This document shows positions 36,615-46,212 of a stretch of 64,000 bases of DNA, one piece after another. The stretch comes from Parabacteroides chinchillae. Lineage in GTDB: Bacteria; Bacteroidota; Bacteroidia; Bacteroidales; Tannerellaceae. The position numbers and the translations under genes are program-made. How positions within the stretch are numbered: position 1 is the first letter of the stretch; each line of letters opens with the position of its first letter. The stretch covers positions 56,787-120,786 of the forward strand of contig NZ_FNVS01000013.1 in the NCBI RefSeq assembly GCF_900108035.1. The letters are read 5' to 3'. The notes under the pieces are model-generated. The model did not search any database. It saw only the letters and a list, made by a program, of their open reading frames with translations, and had not been told where the DNA came from.

Positions 36615-37793
36615 ATGACTATAAAGCAGTGTTTACATAGTATTCGTAACGTAGCGGCGCGGGAAATGCACCGGCTGGTTGAAAAGCCGATTTATATCTT
36701 CTGCATGCTGGTTGCACCTGTGCTTTGCATTGTATTTTTTCTGTCACTGATGAAAGATGGTTTGCCTACTGATATGCCTGTCGCAGTAGTAGATATGGAC
36801 GGATCGGCTACATCACGTAATCTTATCCGTCAGTTAGATGCTTTTGAACAGACGAAGGTGGTAATGCGCACGCAATCTTTTTCCGAAGCCCGCAGGGAAA
36901 TGCAGAAAGGGAATATATATGGTATCTTTTATATACCTGAAGATTTTGCAGTAAAGGCTACAACAGGTAAACAACCAAAGTTGTCATTTTATACAAATGG
37001 CACTTATCTGATAGCTGCTTCTTTATTGTTTCGCGACATGAAGACAATGTCCGTGTTGGCCGGTGCGTCTGTAGGGCTGCAAATGGGAAAGGCTAAAGGA
37101 TATACTGAAGCCCGGATTATGGGACAATTACAACCTATAGTGATAGATACGCACCCGATTGGTAATCCGTGGCTTAACTATTCTGTATATCTTAATAATA
37201 CGTTATTGCCGGGCATATTGCAGTTGATGATATTCCTTGTTACCGTATTTAGTATCGGGACAGAGATTAAATATGCTACATCCCGAAAATGGCTGGAAAT
37301 GGGGAATGGTTCGCTTACTGTAAGTTTGATAGGGAAACTGCTGCCGCATACACTGATATTTACATTGACTGGTTTTATGTGTTGTGCTGTTTTATATGGT
37401 TTCAATGCTTTCCCTTTGCATAGTGGTTGGACGCCTATGCTGGCAGCTCTGTTTTTGTTGGTTCTGGCATCACAGGCGATGGGGATCTTTATGATTGGTG
37501 TATTACCTACATTACGACTGGGACTTAGTTTTGCTAGTTTGTTCGGTATGATCGCTTTCTCTATTGTAGGTTTTTCGTTTCCTGTATTGGGAATGGACCC
37601 AACATTGCAGGCATTGAGCAATCTGTTTCCTTTGCGTCATTACTTTCTGATTTATGTAGATCAGGCTTTAAATGGCCGGGATTTGTATTATACGATCGAT
37701 CAATATTTGTGGTTGCTTGGTTTTCTTATACTTCCGTTTCTGATAGGAAAGAATTTAAAAGGAGCCTTGCTTTACTTTAAATATATTCCGTAA
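36615..37793 (+). CDS. ABC-2 family permease, first of pair
   Basis: A 392-residue membrane protein with an N-terminal helix (IFCMLVAPVLCIVFFLSLMK), a large periplasmic domain starting DMPVAVVDMDGSATSRNLIRQ, and five or six C-terminal helices. This is the ABC2_membrane_3 (YhhJ/YbhR-like) type. No ATP-binding gene is in this operon, so the ATPase, if needed, must come from elsewhere. It is followed by a paralogue 5 bases later. Confidence 0.83.
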   Translation: MTIKQCLHSIRNVAAREMHRLVEKPIYIFCMLVAPVLCIVFFLSLMKDGLPTDMPVAVVDMDGSATSRNLIRQLDAFEQTKVVMRTQSFSEARREMQKGNIYGIFYIPEDFAVKATTGKQPKLSFYTNGTYLIAASLLFRDMKTMSVLAGASVGLQMGKAKGYTEARIMGQLQPIVIDTHPIGNPWLNYSVYLNNTLLPGILQLMIFLVTVFSIGTEIKYATSRKWLEMGNGSLTVSLIGKLLPHTLIFTLTGFMCCAVLYGFNAFPLHSGWTPMLAALFLLVLASQAMGIFMIGVLPTLRLGLSFASLFGMIAFSIVGFSFPVLGMDPTLQALSNLFPLRHYFLIYVDQALNGRDLYYTIDQYLWLLGFLILPFLIGKNLKGALLYFKYIP

Positions 37794-37798
37794 GAGAT

Positions 37799-39037
37799 AT
37801 GAAAAAAGAGCATCGTTTACGATATATTATCAAGGAAGGCATTCTGGATACATGTTATATCTGGAAGGATGAACTGAAGAATGTATTCAAAGACCCCGGT
37901 GTGATGATTTTCTTCTTCCTGGTGCCTTTCATTTATCCTTTGTTGTATTCTTTTATTTATAATAATGAAGTGGTTCATGAGGCAAAACTGGTTGTGGTAG
38001 ATCAGTCCGATTCTCATCTGAGCCGCGAATTTATCCGTCGTGTCAATGCCACTCCGGATGTGCAGGTTGTTAGTATCTGTCCCGATATGGAAGCTGCCAG
38101 GAAAATGATGGATGAGAAGAAAGCATATGGTATCCTTTACTTTCCTTCCGATTTCAGTAAAGAAGTACATAAGGGAAATCAGACGGAAGTTGCTCTTTAT
38201 TGTGATATGAGCAGTTTGCTTTTTTATAAAGCTTTTTTGCTGGCTTCGATGGAAGTGTCGTTGGATATGGGAGCGGAGTTGAGAGCGCATAATAATCCGG
38301 CTTCTACGGATAAGCTGCAGGAGATTACTGTTAATCCCATTCCTTATGAATCTATAGCGTTGTATAATACACAGAATGGCTTTGCCAGTTTCCTCGTACC
38401 GGCTATTTTGATTTTGGTTATCCAGCAGACATTAATATTAGGCATTGGTATGTTAGGCGGAACAGCACGTGAGAGAAATCGTTTTCATTGTCTGGTTCCT
38501 GTGAGCCGCCACTTCAATGGTACGCTACGTATCGTGTTGGGTAAATCGCTTACCTATATTTTGTTGTATGTAATTGTCTGTATCTGGGTTTTGGCTGTTG
38601 TTCCGAAACTCTTCGGGTTGCCACAGGTTGGTGAGGCATGGACGGTACTGTTGTTCTTATTGCCCTATTTGTTTGCTTGTATTTTCTTTTCAATGATGTT
38701 GTCCGGTTTTATGACGTCTCGCGAATCGCCCATGATGGTTTTTGTTTTTACTTCTGTTATATTGTTGTTTATCTCCGGTGTTTCCTGGCCAAAGGAAGCT
38801 ATCCCGCCTTTTTGGAAAGCTTTGGGATATTTATTCCCGTCTACTCCCGGTATACAGGGTTTTATACGGATAAATACAATGGGAGCGACCCTTAGTGAGG
38901 TGGCGGCCGAGTATAAAACGTTATGGATTCAGGCTGGTTTTTATTTTATTACGGCTTGTATTATCTATCGTTACCAGATCATTCGTAGCCGTAAACTTAT
39001 CATTCGCCAGTATAAATATATGAAAATGAAGCGCTAA
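37799..39037 (+). CDS. ABC-2 family permease, second of pair
   Basis: A 412-residue paralogue of the preceding permease with the same layout: an N-terminal helix, a periplasmic domain (AKLVVVDQSDSHLSREFIRRV) and C-terminal helices with the conserved FISGVSWPKEAIPPFWK segment. Last gene of the tolC-hlyD-permease-permease operon, which probably exports a small molecule or antimicrobial compound. Confidence 0.83.
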   Translation: MKKEHRLRYIIKEGILDTCYIWKDELKNVFKDPGVMIFFFLVPFIYPLLYSFIYNNEVVHEAKLVVVDQSDSHLSREFIRRVNATPDVQVVSICPDMEAARKMMDEKKAYGILYFPSDFSKEVHKGNQTEVALYCDMSSLLFYKAFLLASMEVSLDMGAELRAHNNPASTDKLQEITVNPIPYESIALYNTQNGFASFLVPAILILVIQQTLILGIGMLGGTARERNRFHCLVPVSRHFNGTLRIVLGKSLTYILLYVIVCIWVLAVVPKLFGLPQVGEAWTVLLFLLPYLFACIFFSMMLSGFMTSRESPMMVFVFTSVILLFISGVSWPKEAIPPFWKALGYLFPSTPGIQGFIRINTMGATLSEVAAEYKTLWIQAGFYFITACIIYRYQIIRSRKLIIRQYKYMKMKR

Positions 39038-39038
39038 C

Positions 39039-39069
39039 TTGTATAGAATCAGCATTTTTTCTACATTTG
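39039..39069 (+). promoter_or_regulatory. Promoter of the TIM-barrel lipoprotein gene
   Basis: TTG at 39039-39041, 20-bp spacer, TACATTTG at 39062-39069, 32 bases before the ATG. Confidence 0.6.
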
Positions 39070-39101
39070 CTAAAATTCTCAAGCAAACTTAATTATTTAC
39101 T

Positions 39102-39989
39102 ATGCAAAACAGACGTGATTTTTTGAGACAGGCATCCATAATGCTTGCCGGAGGTTTGGTTGTACCTCAGTTCTTATCTTCCTGCGTTAATAAAAGCGTT
39201 GCAAACGAATCTGCTAAAAATGTAGGTCTTCAGTTGTATTCTTTACGTGAAATGGTAAAGGAGTCGGGTATACGGTCTGTACTCGAAACCGCTTCTAAAA
39301 TCGGGTATAAGAATCTGGAAACAGCCGGTTATGATAACGGTAAAATTTATGGACTGGCTCCTGCAGAGTTCAAAAAAATGGTGGAAGACCTGGGTATGAA
39401 GTGTACGAGTGCACATTTAGGACAGGAATATACCAAAGAAAAAGAAACCGAAGTGATGGCTTGGTGGGACCGTGCTATCGAAGCCCACAATGAATTGGGC
39501 GTAAAGTATATGATTCAGCCTTGGATGCCTGTCAATGACCAGACTACGCTAGATGACCTAAAGATGTATTGCGACTATTTTAACACTGTCGGATTTAAGA
39601 CGGCAGCTGCCAGCATCGGATTTGGTTACCATAATCACAGTTTTGAATTCCGTAAAATCAATGACCAGTTGATTTATGACTTTTTGTTGGATAATGTTAG
39701 TCCGAATCATGTATTTTTTGAATTGGATGTATATTGGTGCAAAGAAGCCGGTAGTGATCCTGTGGCTTATCTGAAAGCACGTCCAAGCCAGTTTAAAGCA
39801 CTTCATATTAAAGATGATAAAGAGATCGGTGCCAGCGGAAAGATGGACTTCAAGCCAATCTTTGACCAAATGTATGCAAATAATATCAAAGACTGGTATG
39901 TGGAAATAGAACAATATACAAACAATGATCCTGTAGGCAGCTGTCAGCAAAGTTATGACTTCCTGAATGCAGCGGATTATGTGAAATAA
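39102..39989 (+). CDS. Sugar phosphate isomerase/epimerase family protein (TIM barrel), exported
   Basis: A 295-residue protein with a Tat-like N-terminus (NRRDFLRQASIMLAGGLVVPQFLSSC) whose hydrophobic stretch ends in a possible lipobox. The mature part is a xylose-isomerase-like TIM barrel (VGLQLYSLREMVKESG, then YHNHSFEFRK, FELDVYWCKEAG, ALHIKDDK) with the metal-ligand-type Glu, Asp and His residues in place. The substrate is unknown; related gut Bacteroidales proteins act on sugars or inositol-like compounds. Confidence 0.8.
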   Translation: MQNRRDFLRQASIMLAGGLVVPQFLSSCVNKSVANESAKNVGLQLYSLREMVKESGIRSVLETASKIGYKNLETAGYDNGKIYGLAPAEFKKMVEDLGMKCTSAHLGQEYTKEKETEVMAWWDRAIEAHNELGVKYMIQPWMPVNDQTTLDDLKMYCDYFNTVGFKTAAASIGFGYHNHSFEFRKINDQLIYDFLLDNVSPNHVFFELDVYWCKEAGSDPVAYLKARPSQFKALHIKDDKEIGASGKMDFKPIFDQMYANNIKDWYVEIEQYTNNDPVGSCQQSYDFLNAADYVK

Positions 39990-40017
39990 TTAATTTACAG
40001 TAAAACAATAAAGAACT

Positions 40018-40097
40018 GGTCTCAAAAGCCATTACCGAACGTAAATCTGCGCATTCTGCTTCATCTGCGTTCGGTAATAACTTTTGAGACCTTTTTT
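40018..40097. terminator. Long inverted repeat, bidirectional terminator
   Basis: 24-bp arms (40018-40041 and 40068-40091, two mismatches) starting GGTCTCAAAAG, then TTTTTTATTTT. It separates two convergent genes. The loop-side sequence TCTGCTTCATCTGCGTTCGG recurs in the hairpin at 41254-41382. Confidence 0.75.
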
Positions 40098-40833
40098 ATT
40101 TTGTGGCGGAACATATATCCATTATGTTTTTCCAGTCATCTGCCAGGCTTTTCATGTCGGGGTATAATAGGTTTGCTCCTTCGTCCAGCAAAACGGAATC
40201 AGGCAGAGGCCCCGTGTTTACGGCAATCGTAAAGATACCGGCAGCTACGGCTGCTTTTATTCCCATAGGTGCATTCTCTATAACAAATGCTTCGTTAGCT
40301 TTTACGCCGGCTTTTTGTAATCCCATCAGATATGGTTCCGGATGAGGTTTCCCATACTTGACATCAAATGCAGTTACCATCTTTTCGCGAGTGAAGCACC
40401 CCGGATAAGTATGGTTTAACTTATTAAGCAGACTGTGTTGTCCGGAGCCGGTAACTACTAAGGTTTGTAATCCGGATGTACGGGCTTGTTTTAATACATC
40501 GGCCGCACCAGGCATTGGCTCCCCATCGTTATACTTGTTAAACAAAGAAGATTTTTGTCTATATATCGTCTGTTTTTCTTCTTCGGTTGCATCCCGCTGG
40601 AAAGTGCGCTGGTAAAGTGCGTTTATAGTACTATTGCCTGTTTGCCCTTCAAACATATAAAAATCATCAGGACTGGAAAGAAGATGGTGTTTGGTTGCTA
40701 CTTCGTGCCATGCACGGGCATGGAAACGCATGGAATCGTATAAAACTCCGTCCATGTCAAATAGAACAGCTTTTGGTAAGATAACTTCCTGTTTGTTTTT
40801 TTGCAGATATTGTGTAATTGCCTCTTGGATCAT
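40096..40833 (-). CDS. HAD family phosphatase, beta-phosphoglucomutase-like
   Basis: A 245-residue HAD hydrolase from the ATG at 40833; an upstream TTG at 40863 is less likely. The catalytic motif is VLFDMDGVLYDSM, with VTGSGQ as motif II, KYGKPHPEPYL as motif III and VIENAPMGIKAAVAAG as motif IV, plus a helical cap. It dephosphorylates or isomerises a sugar phosphate; the exact substrate cannot be read off. Monocistronic. Confidence 0.83.
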   Translation of the reverse strand: MIQEAITQYLQKNKQEVILPKAVLFDMDGVLYDSMRFHARAWHEVATKHHLLSSPDDFYMFEGQTGNSTINALYQRTFQRDATEEEKQTIYRQKSSLFNKYNDGEPMPGAADVLKQARTSGLQTLVVTGSGQHSLLNKLNHTYPGCFTREKMVTAFDVKYGKPHPEPYLMGLQKAGVKANEAFVIENAPMGIKAAVAAGIFTIAVNTGPLPDSVLLDEGANLLYPDMKSLADDWKNIMDICSATK

Positions 40834-40860
40834 TTTTTTGATTATATGTTTACAGTGAGG

Positions 40861-40868
40861 CAAAAGTA
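40861..40868 (-). promoter_or_regulatory. Putative -7 box of the HAD gene
   Basis: TACTTTTG on the minus strand, 27 bases before the start. Confidence 0.5.
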
Positions 40869-40943
40869 CAATATTTAGAACGTTTTAGCACAGAAATATT
40901 GTTTAATAACTGTTGTTGATTATGTAGAAACCACTATCTTTGA

Positions 40944-41231
40944 TTCATATCATTTCATACGATTGCTCCTTCCTTTAAATATAATTGGTTCAATCGTGAT
41001 TTTGTAACTTTATATTCAAGAGTAAATGTGGGAATTTCTTTGGCTACTACGAAAGTCTCTTTTTATGATGAACAAGAGCACCAAGCTACGGAAAAAACAA
41101 AAGTAACACCTTTCTTTATGTACCGGGCTTCACCTATTGGTTGGGAACTGGGGCGCCAGTTTGCAGGTTTTGTTGAAGCGGGCTTCGGGCATATGGGAGC
41201 GGTCGTTGCCGGTTTAAGATACAGAATGTAA
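40944..41231 (+). pseudogene. 3' remnant of an outer-membrane beta-barrel protein gene
   Basis: The frame is open from a stop at 40941-40943 to TAA at 41229-41231. It reads as the last strands of an outer-membrane barrel: NRDFVTLYSRVNVGISLAT, TPFFMYRASPIGWELG, then FVEAGFGHMGAVVAGLRYRM with an aromatic-x-Met end. There is no signal peptide and no usable start except an internal GTG (41028), so it is most likely a decayed gene whose front has been lost. The rest of 40869-41421 holds only a hairpin. Confidence 0.6.
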
Positions 41232-41253
41232 ATACGGCTGATAAATAATAAAT

Positions 41254-41382
41254 AAAAAGAAGGTGTGTCAAAAGTCGGAATTAAGGAACGCAGACCATAT
41301 TGATAATAAAAATCAGTCTGCGTTCTTCCGTGTGTTCTGCGTCATCTGCGTCCGGTAATAGCGTTTGATACACCTTCTTTTT
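41254..41382. terminator. Nested inverted repeat before pgi 3' end
   Basis: Outer 19-bp arms AAAAAGAAGGTGTGTCAAA / TTTGATACACCTTCTTTTT (one G-T pair) enclose an inner stem GAACGCAGAC / GTCTGCGTTC. The pgi stop is 40 bases away, so it probably ends the lysS-gpsA-pgi unit. It shares the sequence TCATCTGCGT-CGGTAATA with the repeat at 40018. Confidence 0.65.
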
Positions 41383-41421
41383 ATGTTTTAGCGACAAGAA
41401 TTGTCAGCTATCATCTTTGGC

Positions 41422-42765
41422 TTATAGTTTTGCTTTTATAGCTTCACTTTCTTTTTCATAACCCGGTTTGTTCAGTAGGGCAAACATGTTCTTTTTGTAG
41501 GCTTCAACTCCCGGTTGGTCAAAAGGATTGACACCCAGCATGTAACCGCTGATACCGCAAGCTTTTTCGAAGAAATAGAACAGCTGTCCTATGTAATAGG
41601 CGCTTACTTCCGGCAATGTGATTTTCAGGTTTGGAACTCCACCATCCACGTGAGCTAGCTGGGTACCCAGTTCTGCCATCTTGTTTACTTCGTCTACGCG
41701 TTTGCCTGCAAGAAAGTTTAAACCGTCCAAATTCTCTTTGTCAGTCGGTATAATTACTTTGTGATCCGGATTTTCGATGGAAATAACAGTTTCAAAGATT
41801 ATGCGTTCGCCCTCTTGAATCCATTGTCCCATGGAGTGAAGGTCGGTAGTAAAGTCTACGGAAGCAGGGAAAATACCTTTTCCGTTTTTACCTTCACTTT
41901 CGCCGTAAAGCTGTTTCCACCATTCACCGATGTAATGGAGTTTCGGATGGAAGTTTGCCAGGATTTCAACCTTTTTTCCACTCTTATATAATTCGTTCCG
42001 TGTAGCTGCATAGATAGCTGCAAGGTTTTGTGCAAAAGGTATACTTATATCGGTATTCTTTTCCATGTCTACAGCTCCCTTCACCAGTTCGCGGATATTG
42101 ATACCGGCAACTGCTATAGGCAATAAACCTACAGGAGTAAGAACGGAGAAACGTCCGCCTACATTATCAGGGATGATGAATGTTTTGTAACCTTCCTGGT
42201 CTGCCAAAGTGCGAAGCGCACCTTTTTTTGCATCTGTTATTGCAACAATACGATGTTTGGCTTCTTCTTTGCCAACGGCATCTTCCAGCATTTTCTTTAA
42301 CATACGGAAAGCCAGAGCCGGCTCAGTCGTTGTTCCAGACTTGGAAATATTGATGATACCGAATTGTTTGTCTTTCAAAATCTCACAAAGCTCATACAGA
42401 TAATCTTCTCCGATATTGTGTCCGGCATAAAGTATAACCGGATTTTTACGGTCTGCCTGTAACCAGTCGAAGCTATTATTCAGAGCTTCTACAACAGCTT
42501 TTGTTCCTAAATAACTACCACCGATACCTACGGCAACAACTACTTCGCATTTTGAACGGAGAATGTTTGCTGTGTTTTCAATATCAGCCAACTCTGCTTC
42601 TGTGATAGAAGAGGGGAGATGTAACCAACCAAGGAAGTCGTTACCGGCTCCGTTACCATTGTGCAATGTAGCAATGCATTCGTTTGCCTTTGCTTCCTGA
42701 GCGTATATCTGCTCTTTTGATACAAAGCCTAGTGCTTTGTCAATGTTTAAACTGATGTTTTTCAT
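41422..42765 (-). CDS. pgi: Glucose-6-phosphate isomerase
   Basis: A 447-residue enzyme that interconverts glucose-6-phosphate and fructose-6-phosphate in glycolysis. Family motifs are [55 protein letters not shown] and [19 protein letters not shown]. The short (~450 residue) bacterial form. Last gene after lysS and gpsA. Confidence 0.95.
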   Translation of the reverse strand: MKNISLNIDKALGFVSKEQIYAQEAKANECIATLHNGNGAGNDFLGWLHLPSSITEAELADIENTANILRSKCEVVVAVGIGGSYLGTKAVVEALNNSFDWLQADRKNPVILYAGHNIGEDYLYELCEILKDKQFGIINISKSGTTTEPALAFRMLKKMLEDAVGKEEAKHRIVAITDAKKGALRTLADQEGYKTFIIPDNVGGRFSVLTPVGLLPIAVAGINIRELVKGAVDMEKNTDISIPFAQNLAAIYAATRNELYKSGKKVEILANFHPKLHYIGEWWKQLYGESEGKNGKGIFPASVDFTTDLHSMGQWIQEGERIIFETVISIENPDHKVIIPTDKENLDGLNFLAGKRVDEVNKMAELGTQLAHVDGGVPNLKITLPEVSAYYIGQLFYFFEKACGISGYMLGVNPFDQPGVEAYKKNMFALLNKPGYEKESEAIKAKL

Positions 42766-42815
42766 AACTTATATCGGTCTTAAAGGGCAAACTTGTAATC
42801 TGCCTTTATTTGTTA

Positions 42816-43811
42816 TTATTTGAATGTTTCAGTTAATTGCCTGATTACTGTTGTCGGCGATTTCTTTTTATACAAGATATCGTGTAAGGCATCCAGAATC
42901 GGCATGTTTACCTTGTATTTTTCATTAATTTCATAAATACATTTCGTTCCGTAATAACCTTCAGCAATCATCTCCATCTCCAGTTGGGCAGTTTTAACGG
43001 AATATCCTTTTCCGATCATTGTTCCGAATGTCCTGTTACGACTAAAACGGGAATATGCCGTAACCAGTAAATCTCCGAGATATACGGAGTCTGTTATATC
43101 GCGTTCCAGTCCGTGTACGGCATTCAGGAAGTTTCTCATCTCCTCGATAGCGTTGCAAATGAAAACGGCTATAAAATTATCGCCGTACTTCATGCCGTGG
43201 CAGACGCCTGCAACGATAGCATATACGTTTTTCAGAACTGAAGCGTATTCGATACCTGTAACATCTTTACAACACGAGTTGTTCAGATACGTATTTTTGA
43301 ATACGGGCGCAACAGCTTTTGCATGCTCTATATTTGAACATGCAAGGGTGATATATGATAACCGCTCAAGTGCAATTTCTTCTGCATGGCACGGACCGCC
43401 GATAACAGCAATATTCTCAATCGGGACATTATAATATTCTGCAAAGTAATCGGCAACCAGCAGGTTTTCATCCGGAACGATTCCTTTGATGGCAGAAATG
43501 ATGAATTTGTCTGTCATTGGAGTGGTTACTTTCATCAAATGCTGCTTGAGGAAAGGTGAAGGAGTTGCAAAGATCAGCGTGTCCGATTCTTTGATTACTT
43601 CGTTTATGTCTGTATAGAATTTGATTTTATCTGTGTCGAATTTTACGGCAGAAAGATAACTGGGGTTATGTCCTTGTTGCAGAAACTCTTCTACTTGGTC
43701 TGGTCTGCGCATATACCAGTTAATACTATCTTGGGTAGAAAGTACAATTTTGGCTAAGGCGGTAGCCCAGCTTCCGCCCCCCATTATTGCAATTTTTCCA
43801 GGCAATTTCAT
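42816..43811 (-). CDS. gpsA: NAD(P)H-dependent glycerol-3-phosphate dehydrogenase
   Basis: A 331-residue enzyme that reduces dihydroxyacetone phosphate to sn-glycerol 3-phosphate for phospholipid synthesis. The Rossmann motif IAIMGGGSWATALAKI is at the front, and the catalytic lysine lies in the ALKNVYAIVAGVCHGMKYGDN-type stretch VLKNVYAIVAGV. The ATG at 43811 (MKLPGKIAI) is chosen over an in-frame start 30 bases upstream because it avoids overlap with lysS and puts the Rossmann motif where the family has it. Confidence 0.93.
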   Translation of the reverse strand: MKLPGKIAIMGGGSWATALAKIVLSTQDSINWYMRRPDQVEEFLQQGHNPSYLSAVKFDTDKIKFYTDINEVIKESDTLIFATPSPFLKQHLMKVTTPMTDKFIISAIKGIVPDENLLVADYFAEYYNVPIENIAVIGGPCHAEEIALERLSYITLACSNIEHAKAVAPVFKNTYLNNSCCKDVTGIEYASVLKNVYAIVAGVCHGMKYGDNFIAVFICNAIEEMRNFLNAVHGLERDITDSVYLGDLLVTAYSRFSRNRTFGTMIGKGYSVKTAQLEMEMIAEGYYGTKCIYEINEKYKVNMPILDALHDILYKKKSPTTVIRQLTETFK

Positions 43812-43821
43812 AGTATTATTT

Positions 43822-45552
43822 TTATTTGGCTGCGTTGGCAATCCATAATTCGACCTCTTCGGCCGACGGATTTTGCAATTCCAGTTTATACTTTTTGTTC
43901 ATTTCGCAAAGTTCTTGCCTTAGTTTGTTCGGGTTTACATCTTTTAGTGTGTCAACCGTTGTATAACCGGCCTTTTGTAAAGCCGGAACCCATGCTTCGT
44001 TAATGCCGAGGGCAGCATATTTTTCCACCGGATCTTTTTTAACTGTCTTTTCCGGGCGCATTTGCGGGAAGAACAATACTTCCTGAATAGTCGTTTGTCC
44101 GGTCAGGTACATTACCAGACGATCCATACCTATACCCATTCCACTTGTAGGAGGCATACCGTATTCCAGTGCGCGGAGGAAGTCCTGGTCGATGAACATG
44201 GCTTCATCATCTCCTTTTTCGCTCAGGCGAAGTTGCTCCATAAAGCGTTCGCGCTGATCTATCGGGTCATTTAGTTCTGAATAGGCATTGGCGATTTCTT
44301 TACCGCAAACCATCAGTTCAAAACGTTCTGTCAGTTCCGGATTGCTACGGTGCTTCTTTGTCAATGGAGACATTTCAATAGGGTAATCCGTAATGAAAGT
44401 AGGTTGTATGTAGTTACCTTCGCATTTGGCTCCGAATATTTCATCGATCAGTTTGCCTTTACCCATTGTTTCATCCTGTTCAACATCCAGCTGGCGGCAT
44501 ACATCACGAAGCTGCTCTTCGTTCATCCCTGAAATATCTATACCGGTGTTTTCTTTGATGGAATCAATCATTGAAATCCGTTTGTATGGAGCCTTGAAGT
44601 CTATTTCTTTATCACCGTATTTTACTTTGGTTGTGCCCAGTACGTCCATACAGATACGTTCGAGCATTTGTTCGGTGAAGTTCATCATCCAGTTGTAATC
44701 TTTGTAGGAAACGTAAATTTCCATAGCTGTGAATTCCGGATTATGTGTACGGTCCATACCTTCGTTCCGGAAGTTCCGGCTGAATTCGTATACACCTTCA
44801 AAGCCGCCAACTATCAGTCGCTTCAGATAGAGTTCGTTGGCAATACGCAGATATAAAGGAATATCCAATGCGTTATGATGAGTAATAAACGGACGTGCAC
44901 TGGCTCCGCCCGGAATACTTTGAAGCACAGGAGTGTCTACTTCCAGATAACCTCTTTCATTAAAGAAGTTACGCATGGAATTGAATATCTTGGTGCGTTT
45001 TACAAAAATGTCTTTTACACCGTCATTAACCACCAGGTCGACATAACGTTGGCGGTAACGCATTTCTGCGTCATTGAATCCGTCGTATGCCACACCGTCT
45101 TTGTATTTAACGATTGGCAGGGGTCTGAGAGATTTGGATAATACGGTTAATTCCTGGGCATGAATGGATATTTCACCCATTTGCGTACGGAAAACGAAAC
45201 CTTTAACGCCGACAAAGTCCCCTATATCCAGTAATTTCTTAAATATCGTATTGTAAAGTTCCTTGTCTTCTCCGGGGCAAATGTCGTCACGGGAGATATA
45301 AACCTGTATTCTGCCTTCAGAATCCTGTAACTCCATAAAAGAGGCCTTGCCCATGATGCGACGGCTCATAATACGTCCCGCTATAGTCACCGCACGGGGT
45401 TCTGCATCATCTTTAAAGGATTCTTTTATTTCTTTTGAAAAAGCGTTTGTTACATACTCGGCTGCGGGATAAGGTTCTATCCCCATTTGGCGCAACTGCT
45501 CCATGCTGTTACGTCTGATGATTTCCTGTTCACTCAGTTCTAATAGATTCAT
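43822..45552 (-). CDS. lysS: Lysyl-tRNA synthetase (class II)
   Basis: A 576-residue class II synthetase. An N-terminal OB-fold anticodon domain ([22 protein letters not shown]) is followed by the catalytic core with motif 2 ([21 protein letters not shown]) and motif 3 ([17 protein letters not shown]). A ~70-residue C-terminal extension contains a helix-hairpin-helix-like stretch ([20 protein letters not shown]), a common Bacteroidetes feature. The ATG at 45552 ([10 protein letters not shown]) is the family start. Confidence 0.95.
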   Translation of the reverse strand: MNLLELSEQEIIRRNSMEQLRQMGIEPYPAAEYVTNAFSKEIKESFKDDAEPRAVTIAGRIMSRRIMGKASFMELQDSEGRIQVYISRDDICPGEDKELYNTIFKKLLDIGDFVGVKGFVFRTQMGEISIHAQELTVLSKSLRPLPIVKYKDGVAYDGFNDAEMRYRQRYVDLVVNDGVKDIFVKRTKIFNSMRNFFNERGYLEVDTPVLQSIPGGASARPFITHHNALDIPLYLRIANELYLKRLIVGGFEGVYEFSRNFRNEGMDRTHNPEFTAMEIYVSYKDYNWMMNFTEQMLERICMDVLGTTKVKYGDKEIDFKAPYKRISMIDSIKENTGIDISGMNEEQLRDVCRQLDVEQDETMGKGKLIDEIFGAKCEGNYIQPTFITDYPIEMSPLTKKHRSNPELTERFELMVCGKEIANAYSELNDPIDQRERFMEQLRLSEKGDDEAMFIDQDFLRALEYGMPPTSGMGIGMDRLVMYLTGQTTIQEVLFFPQMRPEKTVKKDPVEKYAALGINEAWVPALQKAGYTTVDTLKDVNPNKLRQELCEMNKKYKLELQNPSAEEVELWIANAAK

Positions 45553-45579
45553 TACGCTATTATTTTGTATAATACGGCG

Positions 45580-45587
45580 CAAAAATA
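45580..45587 (-). promoter_or_regulatory. Putative -7 box of lysS-gpsA-pgi
   Basis: TATTTTTG on the minus strand, 27 bases before the lysS start. Confidence 0.5.
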
Positions 45588-45639
45588 CAAAACTTTTTGG
45601 ATATACGGCTTACCGGCAATGCGTATAGTTCATAATTCA

Positions 45640-46068
45640 TTATTCTATCTCTTCTTTCTGTTTTTTATTTTCCAGAAATTCTATATAGGCTTTAAGCCGT
45701 CCTATATATTCTTTCAGATTACCTACTTCTTCATCTTTTTCTTTATATATTTTATACAAAATGGATTCGTCTTTTTGTGTATTTAGCAATACCTTTTTTG
45801 CCTCTGACGGCGAATTTAACTGTTCAGCTGCATTATTTTGGGTTATTTCGCCAATACCGGCCAATAGCCAATTGCCGTCTATTTTAAATATTAATACAAT
45901 ATTTTGTAATGCAGTTGCCCCTACGTTACTTCGTCCTTTGAAAATCTCTGTAATCATAGATGTACTAATGCCTATTTTAGTAGCAAAATCTTTATATCCA
46001 GTTACTTCTCCCATGGATAACAGATAGTCATACGCTTCTTTGAATCGTATAGTAAGTTCGCTCGCCAT
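45640..46068 (-). CDS. XRE-type helix-turn-helix regulator with coiled-coil tail
   Basis: A 142-residue protein. Residues ~10-70 form a helix-turn-helix (GYKDFATKIGISTSMITEIFKGR, then TALQNIVLIFKIDGNWLLAG), and the C-terminal ~45 residues form a coiled coil (EEVGNLKEYIGRLKAYIEFLENKKQKEE). It is divergent from the fimbrial locus across a 144-base gap with a promoter and a palindrome, so it is a candidate regulator of that locus. Short intracellular Bacteroidales regulators of this kind are often next to surface or mobile loci. Confidence 0.72.
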   Translation of the reverse strand: MASELTIRFKEAYDYLLSMGEVTGYKDFATKIGISTSMITEIFKGRSNVGATALQNIVLIFKIDGNWLLAGIGEITQNNAAEQLNSPSEAKKVLLNTQKDESILYKIYKEKDEEVGNLKEYIGRLKAYIEFLENKKQKEEIE

Positions 46069-46110
46069 AGTTTTATTTTTACAGAAAATTGAAAATAATT
46101 CTTGATAGCC

Positions 46111-46141
46111 GTTGATTATTACAGAATGTTGTATATATTTG
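46111..46141 (+). promoter_or_regulatory. Promoter of the fimbrial locus
   Basis: GTTG at 46111-46114, 19-bp spacer, TATATTTG at 46134-46141. Transcription should start near 46148, just before a palindrome. Confidence 0.6.
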
Positions 46142-46158
46142 CATTAACAACTTAATTT

Positions 46159-46176
46159 GTTACCTCTACAGGTAAC
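46159..46176. promoter_or_regulatory. Candidate operator palindrome
   Basis: GTTACCT-CTAC-AGGTAAC: perfect 7-bp arms with a 4-base centre, 18 bases past the -7 box and 37 bases before the small helix-turn-helix gene. It fits a dimeric regulator site or a small RNA hairpin in the leader. Confidence 0.45.
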
Positions 46177-46212
46177 GCCCCAAATATAGTAAAATTTGGA
46201 TTAGGATAAAAC

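Noticed and set aside
41028..41231. An intact small gene with a GTG start
   Set aside because: The frame continues upstream past the GTG and the whole reads as the end of a barrel protein, so a remnant is more likely.
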